Source of the DNA: Sinonovacula constricta
Lineage: Eukaryota > Mollusca > Bivalvia > Cardiida > Solecurtidae
Direction of reading: 5' to 3'
Length of the DNA stretch: 64,000 nucleotides
Assembly (NCBI GenBank): GCA_007844125.1
Contig: CM017571.1
Location: 26,068,940-26,132,939 of the forward strand
Shown piece by piece: positions 46,441 through 59,084 of the stretch. Both the position numbers and the translations under genes were made by a program. Each line of letters starts with the position of its first letter. The first letter of the stretch is position 1. Below the pieces are notes generated by a model. It saw only the letters and a list, made by a program, of their open reading frames with translations. It ran no database searches and was not told the origin of the DNA.

Positions 46441-47454
46441 TTTGGTTGGAAGGTGCATGAGGGAAATTAGCTTTTGTCTTTCTGGAACAATTATCTGTTT
46501 TTGATAAAATTGCTTAAATTATTAATTTTTGTGTTTCTACTGTTTTATATTTACCTTCAAAAAAGGTGGACCATGTTTTTAAATGCATTTCTTTAGTAGC
46601 AAAGCAAGGTTTAGTTTATATGTTTTCAGTACTTCTTGGTACATTTATGTGTATTCATTTTTGCTTAATTGAAGACCCAGATTACTGTTGCATCAAAGTG
46701 TAGAAAGAAAATACAAATAAAAACTTAGTTGCTATTGGTATTTGAAGCATTTTACTTCTTTTACTTTAAAATATGCACTAAGCAGAGTGGATAATTCAAA
46801 TACTTCGATTCTCATTCAGTTGCAGACTTGATTAGTAAAAAAGAAAAAGTAAGATGATTTTTTTGTAATTTAGAAATGTATACCATTACCCCAATCAAGC
46901 CAGATTGTTTAGTAAACCTTCTCATTGTCAATTAATTTAAAAGCAAAACTGAAAGTTAATTTGAAATATTATATGAAATGAAGGCAAATATAATATTTAA
47001 AAAGCAAAACTGACATGTGAGTTTTTTATGAGTAATGAAAATTGGTGAAAATTGTGGTGAAAACCAATATACTAATTGATCTCTCTTCAAAAGATAAATG
47101 AGAAAATTAATTAGACATTAATTGAAGCAATTAGAGTTTTAGTTCATTTCACTTGATTTCTGATATGGAACAAGGTTATTGCATGGATTTAAATCACAAA
47201 CGTTTCAATAATTTCAACTTGGATATTTGTTGGTTGAGTAATAGAAAAGGTTAATCTTTCTATTCTGATCTCGTTTTGGTCAATTAATGCAAGGTAATAT
47301 TGTATAAAGCTCAATGATGATGGGGCAGTTTCATATTAGAAAATTGCAATGTTACATTGCTGCAGATTTAATTTGATGTATGTTGTAACTTCTGAATTAT
47401 TAGACAAATATTTTTTCTTCTTTGTCTTATAGTCAGATTAAAAAAAAAATATTT

Positions 47455-47575
47455 TTTATTACATCGCACTGACACAATTTTGGTCATGTTGGCGACCAAC
47501 AGCTAATTTTTTGGTGGAGGAAGACCCCAGACTTATGTCTGGGTAGAACCACTGGCACACTGCAGGTTTTAAGTT
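47455..47575 (-). mobile_element. SINE B tail, minus strand
   Basis: The minus strand reads GTGGTTCTACCCAGACATAA, the AATTAGCTGTTGG segment, then ATGACCAAAATTGTGTCAGT. Confidence 0.6.
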
Positions 47576-47974
47576 TAATATTTATATGTTTAATTAAAGC
47601 ACTATCTGAAAGACACCAATATAGAAACTAAGTTGGGAATTGGTATGTAAACTACTTTGTTGTTTTGTTTGGCCTGAAAAGCAAAATATACTGTTAGACA
47701 GCACTGAAAGTTCCACAAGTTCATCCTGATACAAGTGTTAATGCTGTGCTCCATCTCAGACACAACAAATAACATAGACCTGGCTGTACATAAGGTTAAC
47801 TTTGGCCTTCTCAAGGTCTTAGCAGAAGAACTTGTCTTTGATTGCTGATATACAATGTTTTTTTAACCGATTATGGTTATTACACCTATTGCTTCTCTCA
47901 TTGTATTGTCCTATAATAATCATTATTTACAATCAACAACTGTCATCACGTATTTTAGTTTTAACCTGATTATA

Positions 47975-48075
47975 TTCTCATGTCGTTAAACTTTAATGTA
48001 TTCGGCGCTGTATGACCTATCAAGTGTCAGTGTGCCGTAAAGCCAAAAAAACAACAACAACAAAACAACAACTGT
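47975..48075 (+). mobile_element. SINE 3' tail (CGCTGTATGACCT type)
   Basis: CATGTCGTTAAAC, then GGCGCTGTATGACCTAT, GTGCCGTAAAGCC and an ACAACAACAACAA run look like the 3' end of a tRNA-derived SINE. It is a different tail from SINE A and B. Confidence 0.45.
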
Positions 48076-48744
48076 CATTTAAGCATCTTTTTTCAGTATA
48101 ACCTTTTTAAACGTATAATCATTACTACTGATCATTCCCACCTACCCTTTCTGCCCTGGCAGTGTGCAATTATGTTTTTCCATGGAACAGCCATGACAAG
48201 ACTGCAGCAATAAACTGCCATTCTGACCCATGATGGATTATGGTTCTTGTAATTATGTGTCGGCAGACAGAGGCCAAAATATCCGGGCTTTGATCTCTCT
48301 CCACTCCCCACTGGGAAACCACAAAGGCAATCCGACATGTTCAATCTCGGTGGGATGTGAGAATTAAAAAAAAACATTCATCAGAAGTTTCATTGCAGTC
48401 TTGTTAATCTTTGTTATGCAGTGTCATGCATTTACTGTTAGTTAGTTAGTCTACCTCTAGACGGCTGAGCTTATTCATTTAAAATTGAGTCAGTTATTGA
48501 TCTTACTGCTGCTTTCATTTTGACTTTGAATTTCAAGGTAATCATTGTTCAGTGTCGAATTATTCTATACAGAAATGTATCAGAGTAGTATGTAAGGAAA
48601 TACATTCATTGTCTAGTTACTTATTCTTCCTCTTAACAACTTATATTAGTAAAACTTAACAATTTGGCCTCTTTTGCAAAATGATTTTTCAGTCAATATT
48701 TTTTTAATATTTTTTACTGTTATATGTTTATACCTAAATCTTGC

Positions 48745-49555
48745 CAGGTTAATGATTTTATACTGCAGCAGACATTTAATAAGTACTTAATTAGATTTTA
48801 TACTGAAACTGACGGTTAATCAAAGTACTTAGATTTTAGACTGAAACAGAAATTTGATCAAAGTACATGATTAGATTTTATACTGAAAAAGATGTTAAAT
48901 TAAAGTACTTAATTTTATTTTAAACTGAAACAGACATCAAATCAAAGTACTTAGATTTTATACTGAAAAAGATGTTTAATCAAAGTACTTAATTTGATTT
49001 TAAACTGAAACAGACATCAAATCAAAGTACATGATTAGATTTTATACTGAAAAAGATGTTTAATCAAAGTACTTAATTTGATTTTAAACTGAAACAGATA
49101 TCAAATCAAAGTAGATGATTTTATACTGAAAAAGATGTTTAATCAAAGTACTTAATTTGATTTTAAACTGAAACAGACATCAAATCAAAGTACTTAGATT
49201 TTATACTGAAAAAGATGTTTAATCAAAGTACTTAATTTGATTTTAAACTGAAACAGACATCTAATCAAAGTACATGATTAGATTTTATACTGAAAAAGAT
49301 GTTTAATCAAAGTACTTAATTTGATTTTAAACTGAAACAGATATCAAATCAAAGTACATGATAAGATTTTATACTGATAAAGATGTTTAATCAAAGTACT
49401 TAATTTGATTTTAAACTGAAACAGACATCAAATCAAAGAACTTAGATTTTATACTGAAAAAGATGTTTAATCAAAGTACTTAATTTGATTTTAAACTGAA
49501 ACAGACATTTAATTAAAGCACTTAATATAATTATATTTTGTAACTGACATTTAAT
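48745..49555 (+). repeat. 80-bp dimeric array
   Basis: Alternating half-units TTTTATACTGAAAAAGATGT, TTAATCAAAGTACTTAATTT and TTTTAAACTGAAACAGACAT, CAAATCAAAGTAC, about ten dimers with monomeric, diverged ends. Confidence 0.9.
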
Positions 49556-49734
49556 CAAAATACTTTAAGTATTATCTATAGCTGATTATTTAAAAGATAC
49601 TCAATGAAGTTTGTTGATAAGGAAGACTGTAGATGAATGTTTAAGTAGAACCTACAATCAACTCGTTTAGCTCTTATTTTAGCACAATTATTTTCGGAAT
49701 AAGGAGATTTGTTCTATTCATCTACGCATGCGTG

Positions 49735-49875
49735 TTTAATTCTGGAAAGTTCTTCTAGCTGACCTGCTGTGCTCTGATGGTAACATTTGTCTGAGGTCTT
49801 CGACCACCCAAATAGCTTGACATCACCATAACGACCATAATTGGTTGCTGCGATGTATTTATGAAACAAAAACAA
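49735..49875 (+). mobile_element. SINE B tail
   Basis: GGAAAGTTCTTCTAGCTGAC, CACCCAAATAGCTTGACATC, GACCATAATTGGTTGCTGCG are near-consensus SINE B tail blocks. Confidence 0.65.
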
Positions 49876-49949
49876 GTATAGGCCTCACAGTAGTACTTAG
49901 ATTATAAATTTCTCAAGCTACAACTAAATAAACAGTGCATAGATTGGAA

Positions 49950-50280
49950 TGGATCTTCACTCATCTTAACCATGATTATACCCACTGATATAATCAAGTT
50001 TGATAGTTTCAAGTTGCTTTATTGGGGATGCTGGCATTGGTTGGTTTTAAAAACTTGGGTGCACATAAATGAACTTTATTGTTTTGACTACAAGAACAAT
50101 CAAACTAAGATCTCAGTGATCAGTACACAGTTAAGATAAAATTTTACATACGTCTTCCTAGTGATAATATCTACTGATGAAATCAAGTTTGATAGTTTCA
50201 TGTTAGATTTTGTGAGGAAAACTGCCATGATGTGATTCAGTAAATTGTGGAAAATATACTGCAGGATAAAGTTTTGCATG
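49950..50280 (+). repeat. Degenerate 180-bp two-unit repeat
   Basis: ACTGATATAATCAAGTTTGA then TAGTTTCAAGTTGC at 49985 recurs at 50172 as ACTGATGAAATCAAGTTTGA, TAGTTTCATGTTAG. It is related to 9590-9860. Confidence 0.55.
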
Positions 50281-50404
50281 CATTTTCTATTAAGCTAACA
50301 TCATACTGTCAAGCACTTGTTAAGTAGAGTGCACTGTTCTATGACAGCTCATGTTTGTAATTCATTAAAAAAGAATCTAATGGTTTTCTCTTGTTTCCAT
50401 TCAG

Positions 50405-50584
50405 GACAAGGTACTGATCAACCAGTGGAAAGATGAGATCATCAACGGATATAAACTCTCCACAGAGATCATGGCCAATATGAATAAGAAAGCTAGCAAA
50501 ATGTATGGGGCTGAGATAAACAGTACAAGTAATAGTGACAGCTTTCGTCCCCCTCTCGAACACAGGAACAGCAATGGAAGTTAG
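50405..50584 (+). CDS. GRK2: GRK2-like kinase, terminal coding exon 10 (PH C-terminal helix and tail)
   Basis: Encodes residues 395-453 and the TAG stop at 50582-50584. It begins DKVLINQWKDEIINGYKLST; the Trp in NQWKDEI corresponds to the PH C-terminal helix Trp, which in vertebrate GRK2 takes part in G beta-gamma binding. The remaining tail, EIMANMNKKASKMYG through SFRPPLEHRNSNGS, is Ser/Asn-rich and lacks obvious similarity to the vertebrate tail. The acceptor is TTTCCATTCAG. The total assembled from the ten exons is 453 residues, slightly longer than the matching part of the 689-residue human GRK2, mainly in the PH loop and tail. Confidence 0.94.
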   Translation, partial: DKVLINQWKDEIINGYKLSTEIMANMNKKASKMYGAEINSTSNSDSFRPPLEHRNSNGS

Positions 50585-51151
50585 GCGTTTCTACCATCCC
50601 TGGATACAGTTAGAGGACAAGATGGAAGTTGGGGCAAGAGTTAGGCAGAAAAAGTTTTTGATGTGAAAATTCTGTAGTTAGTCAAATGTGGTGTTAGAAA
50701 TATCATAAAGCACACACAGTTAGGCGATAAATGACATGTGATGTGGACTTGATGGATTAAACAGACTAGTGTAATGGGCAACTGTGTGAAAAGAGTTAGG
50801 TGGAAAGTGGTATCTTTTAATTTTACCTGTAGATTCCTCCCCCATGAAAAATTCTTACATTTTGTATTGAGAGGGACACAAAAACAAAACACATGGAAAG
50901 ACGAGTTATTTTCATACAATATTCACGAAAATGACAGATGTGTATCTTCATGCAAGGGAGTATAGCGCACACACATACTTTTGAGGCTAATATTAACAAT
51001 AGAGAAAAAATCTGTGTTGTTTTTAATTTTTTGTAGGTTTAACTATTGTTGTAAATAGGTGTTATACCTTTTTAAGCCCCTCCTCTAGTAAAAACATTTT
51101 GTGTACTGTTTAGCACATTTTTGTCTTTAGGCTACGTACTTTGCTATGTGT

Positions 51152-51157
51152 AATAAA
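51152..51157 (+). promoter_or_regulatory. Candidate poly(A) signal AATAAA
   Basis: First AATAAA hexamer after the GRK2 stop codon, 568 bp downstream. It is followed within 25 bases by a TGTGTGTTGTTG stretch, the GU-rich context expected of a cleavage site. Confidence 0.45.
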
Positions 51158-51304
51158 AACAGCTAATATGTGTGTTGTTGCTCTGTGTGAAGTGCATGTG
51201 TAATAAGGGATCAAGCTTGTTCCATTTTCTTTCGTCAAACTACAGAGAGAAAATTATATAAATTATCAACTTTGAGGTAAATTTATGATAGTTCTTAGCT
51301 AAGT

Positions 51305-51460
51305 TTAATTGGCTAGAAAAGCTTATTTTGGGTAAGCTTGAATAGCAGAAATTTCATTGGCTAAGAATCTGACATTTTATTGGTTAGGCTAACTGATATT
51401 TGATTGGCTAGGGAAACTTAGAACTGATTGGCTAGAAAAGCGTAGATCTGATTGACTATT
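51305..51460 (+). repeat. Degenerate ATTGGCT repeat in the GRK2 3' region
   Basis: Five or six loosely spaced units of TTGATTGGCTAGAAAAGCTT type, giving repeated ATTGGCT (reverse CCAAT box). It lies in the probable 3'UTR or just beyond. Confidence 0.6.
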
Positions 51461-51557
51461 CTTGATAAAATCTAAATAGTTAGAATGTTTACAGCAGGAA
51501 AGGTCATAAGTCATTGCCACTTACACTGTTATAGCATTGTGCACATGTTGCTAGTTG

Positions 51558-51563
51558 AATAAA
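51558..51563 (+). promoter_or_regulatory. Second candidate poly(A) signal AATAAA
   Basis: AATAAA hexamer 974 bp after the stop codon, followed by a TGT-rich stretch. It could give a longer 3'UTR isoform. Confidence 0.3.
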
Positions 51564-51812
51564 TTCATGTCTGGTATGGCATGTATATGTCAATGTGTTT
51601 TTCTAAATTATTGCAATTTGTCATTTTTTCTATTGTTGGCAATATTAAGTATGATTTGGTTTATGAATGAAAACTGTCCTTGTTCCGATACATTATTATC
51701 TTGGCTCCAGGTTATCATTCTTCAGACCTTTTATCTTATATTGTAAGTCCTAATGTCCTATTCATTTATTTGTGTCCAGCTTTAAAAATTAAATTTCATT
51801 GCCTTTGATATT

Positions 51813-52270
51813 TTAAGGTGGTATCCGACAGTTTGAACCAAACATTTTTCTGAAATAATAAATAAATACGGTTACACGAAAAAGTCCTGCAAAATGCTGT
51901 TCATTGATGCCCTAGATCTGTTTCAACAGTCAATCATAAGTCCTCGCTGGTCTTTGCAAACAGGTATTAATTATCTGAGCCACGCTCCAGATAGCTATTT
52001 TTATAAGAAAACCACATGACACCTTGCTTTTGAGTTGCGTTATATCGTCATCCACGTAGTCTACACTGACGTCAAAGAACACTGTTGTGTTTATACATAG
52101 ATGAAAATTTAGAGTGATTTTTTTCACAATTTGTACTGTCTTACAATATTGGTAGTGTTCCAAATCATCTTAACTTACACTTAAGTATGAGTTTATGCAG
52201 AAATTCCCCAAAACTGCGGGAAAATATTGTAACATAAGTATATAGATATACTGTGGGATACCAACTTGAA
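51813..52270. mobile_element. TTAA-type MITE, copy 3
   Basis: Begins TTAA then GGTGGTATCCGACAGTTTGA and ends GTGGGATACCAACTTGA. The body has AAAGTCCTGCAAAATGCTGT and TATCTGAGCCACGCT, as in copy 4. It lies just past the probable GRK2 3' end. Confidence 0.75.
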
Positions 52271-52837
52271 GTCACTCCTATAGTTTGGGTATTTCAAATC
52301 TTTTTTTTTATTGCAATCATTTTAAATAATTCTTGGACGTTTTTGTTTCATATTAAATATAAAAGTAAATTTTGGATATTTATATATTATATCTGATAAA
52401 GATTTGACTTTAAGAAGTTTTATTAAGGCCTGTTAAGTTAAAATCTGGAGCTACATTATTTGTGTATGGTTAAAAAGATGTCACGAAAATATTTAAATGT
52501 TAATATTTTACTAGGACTGTAGAAGAAACTTTTCAAGTATTTGTTTTTTCTTGTGATAAAATCGTTAATATATCATTTGTAACTGATATAGTTCAGCACA
52601 TAATTGTGTTGAGCTTTGGATCATCCATACACTAATTAGCTTTGTTCATTCTTCATTGTGTATCATTAGTTATACTATTGAGAAACAAAATCATAAAATA
52701 CTGAAGATCATGTATTTAGGCCCCATCAACCTTTGATGAGACATACAGTTATATTTGTCATAAATCATGAAAATAAAAGCTTAATTTCAATGGAGAACAT
52801 TTGTCTCCCTTGTTAGATAACATCCGAGTAGTCCAAA

Positions 52838-53096
52838 TAGAAGGTAGGTCCATTTAATTGGAATTCCTGAACTTTATCGTGTTCTTTTGTAGATGGTGCA
52901 ATATCAGAAAGTAAAATTTCAGACTTAAGTGTAAACATGAGCTTTAATACATTCAAATACTTACAGAAATATTTTCTCTAAACAACAAAATGAAGTCTTG
53001 GTAGATGATGGTGAACCTGGGTACAAGAAGAAAGGCATAAAAGTAAACAAATACAGAGTACAAGTATAAAAACCAAGTAATCCAAATACAAGTACT
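52838..53096. mobile_element. Short TIR element (TA-type MITE), copy 2
   Basis: Left end TAGGTCCATTTAATTGG, right end CCAAGTAATCCAAATACAAG then TA. It has the same organisation and length class as 21466-21713 but is more diverged. Confidence 0.6.
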
Positions 53097-53219
53097 GACT
53101 TTCATGTTAGGATTATTCAGGGGAGACTATCCACTTATGTCTCAAATAGTCAGTTCACCATTTATGTGGATATGTTTTGGAGCTATGGTCATGACACTGT
53201 TGTCAGTGTCCATGTCTGT

Positions 53220-53385
53220 TAACCTTTTTGTAAAGGTCCTTTTCCATCTGACTTGTGCACTGGTGGTTCACCCAGACACTTGTCAGGGGTAGGGGTCATC
53301 CTCCAGCAGTTAACTAAACTTTGCAAATTTGATCATAATTTTGTTAGTGCGATGTTTTGAAAACAAAACATTAACAAATCTGTAC
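53220..53385 (+). mobile_element. SINE B tail
   Basis: AAGGTCCTTTTCCATCTGAC, TGGTGGTTCACCCAGACACT, TCATCCTCCAGCAGTTAAC and a final TAGTGCGATGTTTTGAAAAC match the family. Confidence 0.65.
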
Positions 53386-53817
53386 ATGCAATCCTGCTAA
53401 AATGAGGATTCTAGTAAATGATTCATTGGAAGCACAATAGATGAATCAGCAATAAAAGATTAACTTTAATACTGGTAAGCAAGAATTTACCAGCCTTTGG
53501 CAAATTGCTAAGATTCTGATAAGTCAGCTCCCTGGTAAGGATCTGTACAATTTTGTTTCATTTTAACCTATGCATGAAATTAAAACAACATACTAAGAAT
53601 GCAGATTTGGGTTATAAATAAATGAATCATGTTACGGACTGGAGATTAGTTGGCCACAATTGGTGGGCCTTAAGTAAGCTACTTTTATAGCAAGGACCTG
53701 TTTAGTCTTTTCTGAATGAAATTGATTTGGTGGTTCTGCATAGATACATGTCTGAAAAGTGTAACACCATTAAAACTAGCTAAATATCACAGTAATATCA
53801 GGTGCTAGTGTTGTATA

Positions 53818-54062
53818 TAACAATACACACTCTTAAAAGAAAACTGTCTTGAGATAAATAATAATAACCAAAAGGAAACTGTGCAATACATTAATGAACA
53901 AAATAAAAGGAAGCTGTGAAAGAGATGAATAACAAGACAAACGAAAAAAAAACTGTGCAGGAGATTAAAAATAAGGCAACTGGAATAGATGACTAGCAAA
54001 CACAATCAAGGAAAGAAACCTGTGTGAGAGATGTGTAACTAACAAACCAAAAAACTGCAAGA
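53818..54062 (+). repeat. Imperfect 45-bp repeat
   Basis: AAAGGAAACTGTGCAATACA, then AATAACAAGACAAACGAAAA type blocks recur about five times, A-rich. Confidence 0.6.
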
Positions 54063-57000
54063 TTGTTTGCTCTTTTTTTTTACTTCATGTATATACTGGT
54101 ACATGTACACTCTTTCTTTTATATGTATAGTTTTTGCATTTAATTTTATCATTACTGTTATTTAAATGATTATTAAATTTAAATGATAAATATGGTGACT
54201 ATGAAGATTTTTTAATCTACTAGAACATTTACCGGTTGATGGAAACAGAATGGGCCAGGATTTGCCAACATTTTGTTTCCATTTGATCATCATAATTCCA
54301 TTTTGGAGAACTTTGTATTTTAATGAAATGTTTGTTCATTGATCATGAGAAAAAAATATGTGTATATTTCTTTTATTTATACATTTTTGGACTGGGAGTA
54401 TGAATAACACTTCCATGGATTTATTTGTTGTTGACATGAATGATGCATTTGTTTATTTTTTCTTTTCTTCATTTTTTTGCCATTTTTGTTTATGATGTAG
54501 TTACATGTTAAGTGTGTTTTTTACAGTTTACTTACCATGTGCAAATGTCTGGATAAAAATGCATATTTGATGACTGTGAAAAATGTAGTTTAACCATATG
54601 TTTTTCTTACTTACCTGAACTGGTAATGTTAAGATTTATACAAACCTGGTGACTGTAAAATAAGTTTGGCATGGTTTTGTTGTCAATTCCTTGCCCGTAA
54701 GCATGATTTAGGGAGAAAAGAAAACTAAAAAAATGAGACTTTTTATATTGACTACATATTTGTCATAATATGAAGATGATAATGAGGGTGTGACTGTGCT
54801 TGTCTAGATTACCTCCATAAACCATTACCAAAATATTTATTAAATAACAAAATATGAACCTAACGAATACTTATTTAGAGACAAAACAGATCCCATATGA
54901 TTTGTTTATATGATTTGTTCTCTATTGCCTATGTTATCCAAGATATTTTGTTTTTGTCTTTTACCAGCTTTTTGCAAACTTAGACTTATTAATAAGCATA
55001 TGATAAAAAAAACAGCAAGCAGACGACATGTGCATTTCCCAATTTATTGTCTATACTGCATTATGTTGTAATACTGCATTTTAAGATCTAAATTACCAAA
55101 TTTATATTTTAACACTTTTCATTTTTTGCTTTATCTTCATCACATTTATTTATTGCATTTGTAATATAATAACTAATGTACTCACAAAATAAGGAACATT
55201 TTATTTGATGCTTAAACACTCATTTCAAAATGTTTGTTTATATTTATCACTTTGTATTTACAGATCCCTTGTGTTTGCAAAGGGATTTCACAACTTTGAT
55301 TTTATTGTTAATGCTTTTGATACAAGATGTACATTATACTGTGTCATCCATTCAGAAAAATTGGCCATGAAATATTTGAAGGTTGCTAAGAAAATGTGAA
55401 AACAATACTGAATAATTATGCACCATTTCCTACAATCATATAATGAATATACTCACAAGTTGTTTATCTCTAAGCCTTCTATGAACATATTGATCACAGA
55501 AATACATTACACAGATTGACCCGACTTTGTCAAATATATCTTTCTTAGGGAGATGTGATCAACTAAAATTATTAAAATTATTTTGGGCAATTCTGTTCGC
55601 TTTTAGAACTGCTAAGTGCGAATGCAATCATGTGTTAAAAAGTAATGCAGAAAATCAAATTGCTTATATAAAAGTTTGCTTATGCTTTCTGTTTTCTTGC
55701 CATGACAACCCAAAACAACTCAGTAGTTTTGTTGTTAAGTTAGACCATACTTGATAAGTTTGTTCTCTGTTCTTAACTAACGTCAATATTTAAGAAGCAG
55801 CTTGTACCCTGGCCAAGCTGTGTATGAATCCCTTAACCATATTATATGCATGTCGTTTTTGTGGGCTTTTTATTAATGTTTTTACCAGGGTAATGTATTA
55901 AAAGGTCCTGACTAATAAAAACAATGCTGTAAATTTGTAGGTTCTATAATATTTGGACATCCTGTAAAAATGGATCAGTCCAAAAAATTGCATAGGATAC
56001 CATGTTTTTTTCCCCATTTTTTAAATTTTAATTCCGGTTCAGAGTTCTTTCTGATCTTCAAACAATGAAAATCTGACGCTTTAACTTAGCAATAGCCAGC
56101 TTTTTAAGGAAAAACATCCTTGTCATGGATTCTCCTTGCAGTGGTATTTAGTGTAACCACCACTGGTAGTTTAAAACTAAGAATGAAAAGAATTGAAAAA
56201 TATCAGAATGTGATGTGAAACAGTTTTTAAGAAAGAAATTTAAAGATTTTGAAAGTTTTTTCTTATATTCTTTTTCCTTGGATCCACAAGAAATACCTAG
56301 GGGTATGTCCTAGCATTGATAATAATATATTGGAAACATAAAAAAGACTGATTAATAAAACTTAAACAATGAATTAGCCAAGTCTGTAGATATTTGTAAA
56401 TAGTTTAATCATGTAAAATAACACCATGTATTCAAAAAACATACCAGAATGACCAAAGGGTAAATAGCCTTTTTATCTTTGACACTGTGGAAAAGAGTTT
56501 TTATAAAACATGCCAAATAAGAGTTACAAGGACATCATACAATCATTCTTTGGACAGAAAGTTTTTTCTATTGGATTGAAGCTGTCAATGATCTTTAAAA
56601 AAAATTCCGACAAAATTTTGCATGTTGCTTTTTGCTGAATACACAATTTCCAAAATGCTTGACCATGAATATTGAATGTTTCCAAGAATATGACTATATA
56701 TATATGGTTAATTTTACATGGTACTTAAAGCTACTGCATCCCATCAGGGCCAGGATTAAGCTAATTTTAGAGCAACTGCTTCTATGTTATTCACTTTAAA
56801 ATTAGGAATTGTGTTTATGGAGTCGATATGCAGCTTGAGCAAAATCTTAACTGAGAAATGTTTTTGCAGGAGGGACCTGCCTCATATCCTTTGAATGGTT
56901 TATATATGAACCGCACTTCAGTTGAGGGCAGTTTTATGTTTTTATATTTTCTTATTCAGTGCTCATACCAATGTCTTTGTTTCTCAGGTTCTTGATTTTC

Positions 57001-59084
57001 TTTATGAAAGTATTAATTTTTATTTCAATCAAATTCATTTTTATCAAGCAAATCTATCACCACCATATACCAAATATTTACTTGCAATGGTTATTAGGTG
57101 GTTGATCCACATTTTGTTATTTACTTTTATTGTTCTTTATCATCACTCAGTTGCCAATAAAACAACAACAACAACATTGTGTATGTTTTTCCACTATGAT
57201 AATTTTATTGTGCCAATTTTTCTTCTTAATTATATTTTTTTTAAACAATATAATTGATAAATACCAGGTTCAAAGCAAGAAGTGTATTGCATAAAAGACT
57301 GGCCCAAACAGTGATCCTCATCTTTACCTGAATGGATAAATTCTGGTGGAAACTTGTCAAAAACATTATGTTGGTTATGATGAAATTTGAATTTAAGCAT
57401 TGTGCCGGTCGCGATGTGTAATGAATCTTTATATAACAGGCATCTATGAAGAGAGTCCTGAACGGTCATCAAAGTGGTCCTACACACTCACAAAAAATAC
57501 ATATTTATCATTGAAACAGCTTCTTAGTTTATTCTCCAAATTAGTTTAAGATGATTTTTAAACTAGAGACCATTAAAAACTGTTTTGGACAAGATATCAT
57601 GCCTACCAGAGTTATTATGACATTTAGTCCATTTGAAGAAAGAGATCTTGTCAGCAAAGTTCTGGATTTAAATCTCCCTGATCACTGTCAAGATTTAACA
57701 TCTTACTTATGATATGATCAAATTTATTTGACTCAGCAACAAATAACATAATTAATTTTGCTATATGCCATTAGGATTCATTTTTGGCATTAAGGTTCAA
57801 TAATTTAATGTTATTTCAGAGTTATAACACAGGTTAACAAATGGGTAAAATTTAGTTTTTTCAATCTAGTGTTAGAAAACATGCAGTTTACCTAAGACCT
57901 TGCCATATTTAAAACTGAGGTCAAGTACCACCTTGTCCTTTCATTTATGGCTATGCCATTTTACGCCTTCACTAAGCATATACAACATGTACATTGTCCA
58001 GCAGAATCTCAAAAACTTATTACAGCCGAAATATTCCATATTTGTAGGCTCATTCACTTATAATTTTAAAAATGCATTTTATACTAAAATCATGGAAGTT
58101 TAATTTTTTACTGCATTTAATGACCTTTACATTTTTGAAAGTAAATTAAAACAAAATTAAAAATATTCCTCCTTTTTTTATAAGCTTAACTTACCTATGT
58201 TTATTTTTGAAAAGTCAATAAAAGAAACATAATTTAAACACATTTGATTTCTATGTGGTTAAGCTTTACAAGTAATAGGCTTATAAGTATTTTGTGTGCT
58301 TGAATTGTTATATTTTCATGTTTAACTTAACCATTTTTTTATGTTAATGTAGTTGTTATTCAGGCATTGTTAGAAGTTTCATGCAATACAGTTTCTCAAT
58401 TCCTGTGAAACTAGGTTTCTTTGGTTTGTTTGTTAGTAGCAAAATATGAAATGTAGCATAATTAGTTTGATTGGAAATATATAATGGAATACTGCACTTT
58501 TATGTATGTTTTCTGTGTAAAGAATATTTTGATTGATGTTTTGTTGTTAAAAGGCGATCTGTTTTTTTGTTTTATTTAGCTATTTTGAGGCTTGTATTTT
58601 AAGATTTATAGACCAAATGTTTAACCTGTTGGGCTTTTTTTGAAGATCTGGTGTTCAAAGAAATAGGGCCTAAAGGTTAAAATATTCTCCTACAATTTAT
58701 TGCTGAATTTTTAATAATTCTGACATGAATTGATTTGGTTTGTAAGTCATCAGGTATTAAGCTCAATATATGAATACAAATCAATACCAAAGTAACCAAA
58801 TACCAATTGAACCTTTCTTTTGTTATGTGCAAGATAAAAAAAACCCTGACTAACATTTTCATATTTGAAAAAATAACAATGATTGTGTAATATTAACATT
58901 TATCCTGCTTACACATCTCAAGAGAATCATTACCAAATTTCATTATCAAATACCCAAAACAGTTAATTGTTTTAGCTTTAATTCAACCATTTTTTTTATT
59001 CCCATCTTTAAATATTTGTTATAAGTATGATGTGTGTAAACAGTGGTTCTGCAAAGATATATAATAATGTTATCTTACAACAGG

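Larger units (their letters stand above)
42770..50404 (+). other. GRK2 intron 9 (phase 0)
   Basis: GT-AG intron of 7635 bp. It holds SINE B (42840-42985, 49735-49875), the 79-bp array (43685-45200), the 27-bp array (45600-45955), minus-strand SINE copies (46195-46440, 47455-47575), a SINE tail (47975-48075), the 80-bp array (48745-49555) and a degenerate repeat (49950-50280). 46450-47450 and 48080-48740 show nothing. Confidence 0.85.
50585..51580 (+). other. Probable GRK2 3'UTR
   Basis: Sequence after the stop codon with no further GRK2 coding sequence. AATAAA at 51152-51157 and at 51558-51563 are the first candidate polyadenylation signals, so the mRNA may end near 51175 or 51580. A cluster of ATTGGCT motifs lies at 51305-51455. 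The true end needs transcript data. Confidence 0.5.

Noticed and set aside
56922..57257. 111-codon hydrophobic open frame downstream of the gene
   Set aside because: AT-rich DNA readily gives Phe/Leu/Ile-rich frames; no motif or splice support.
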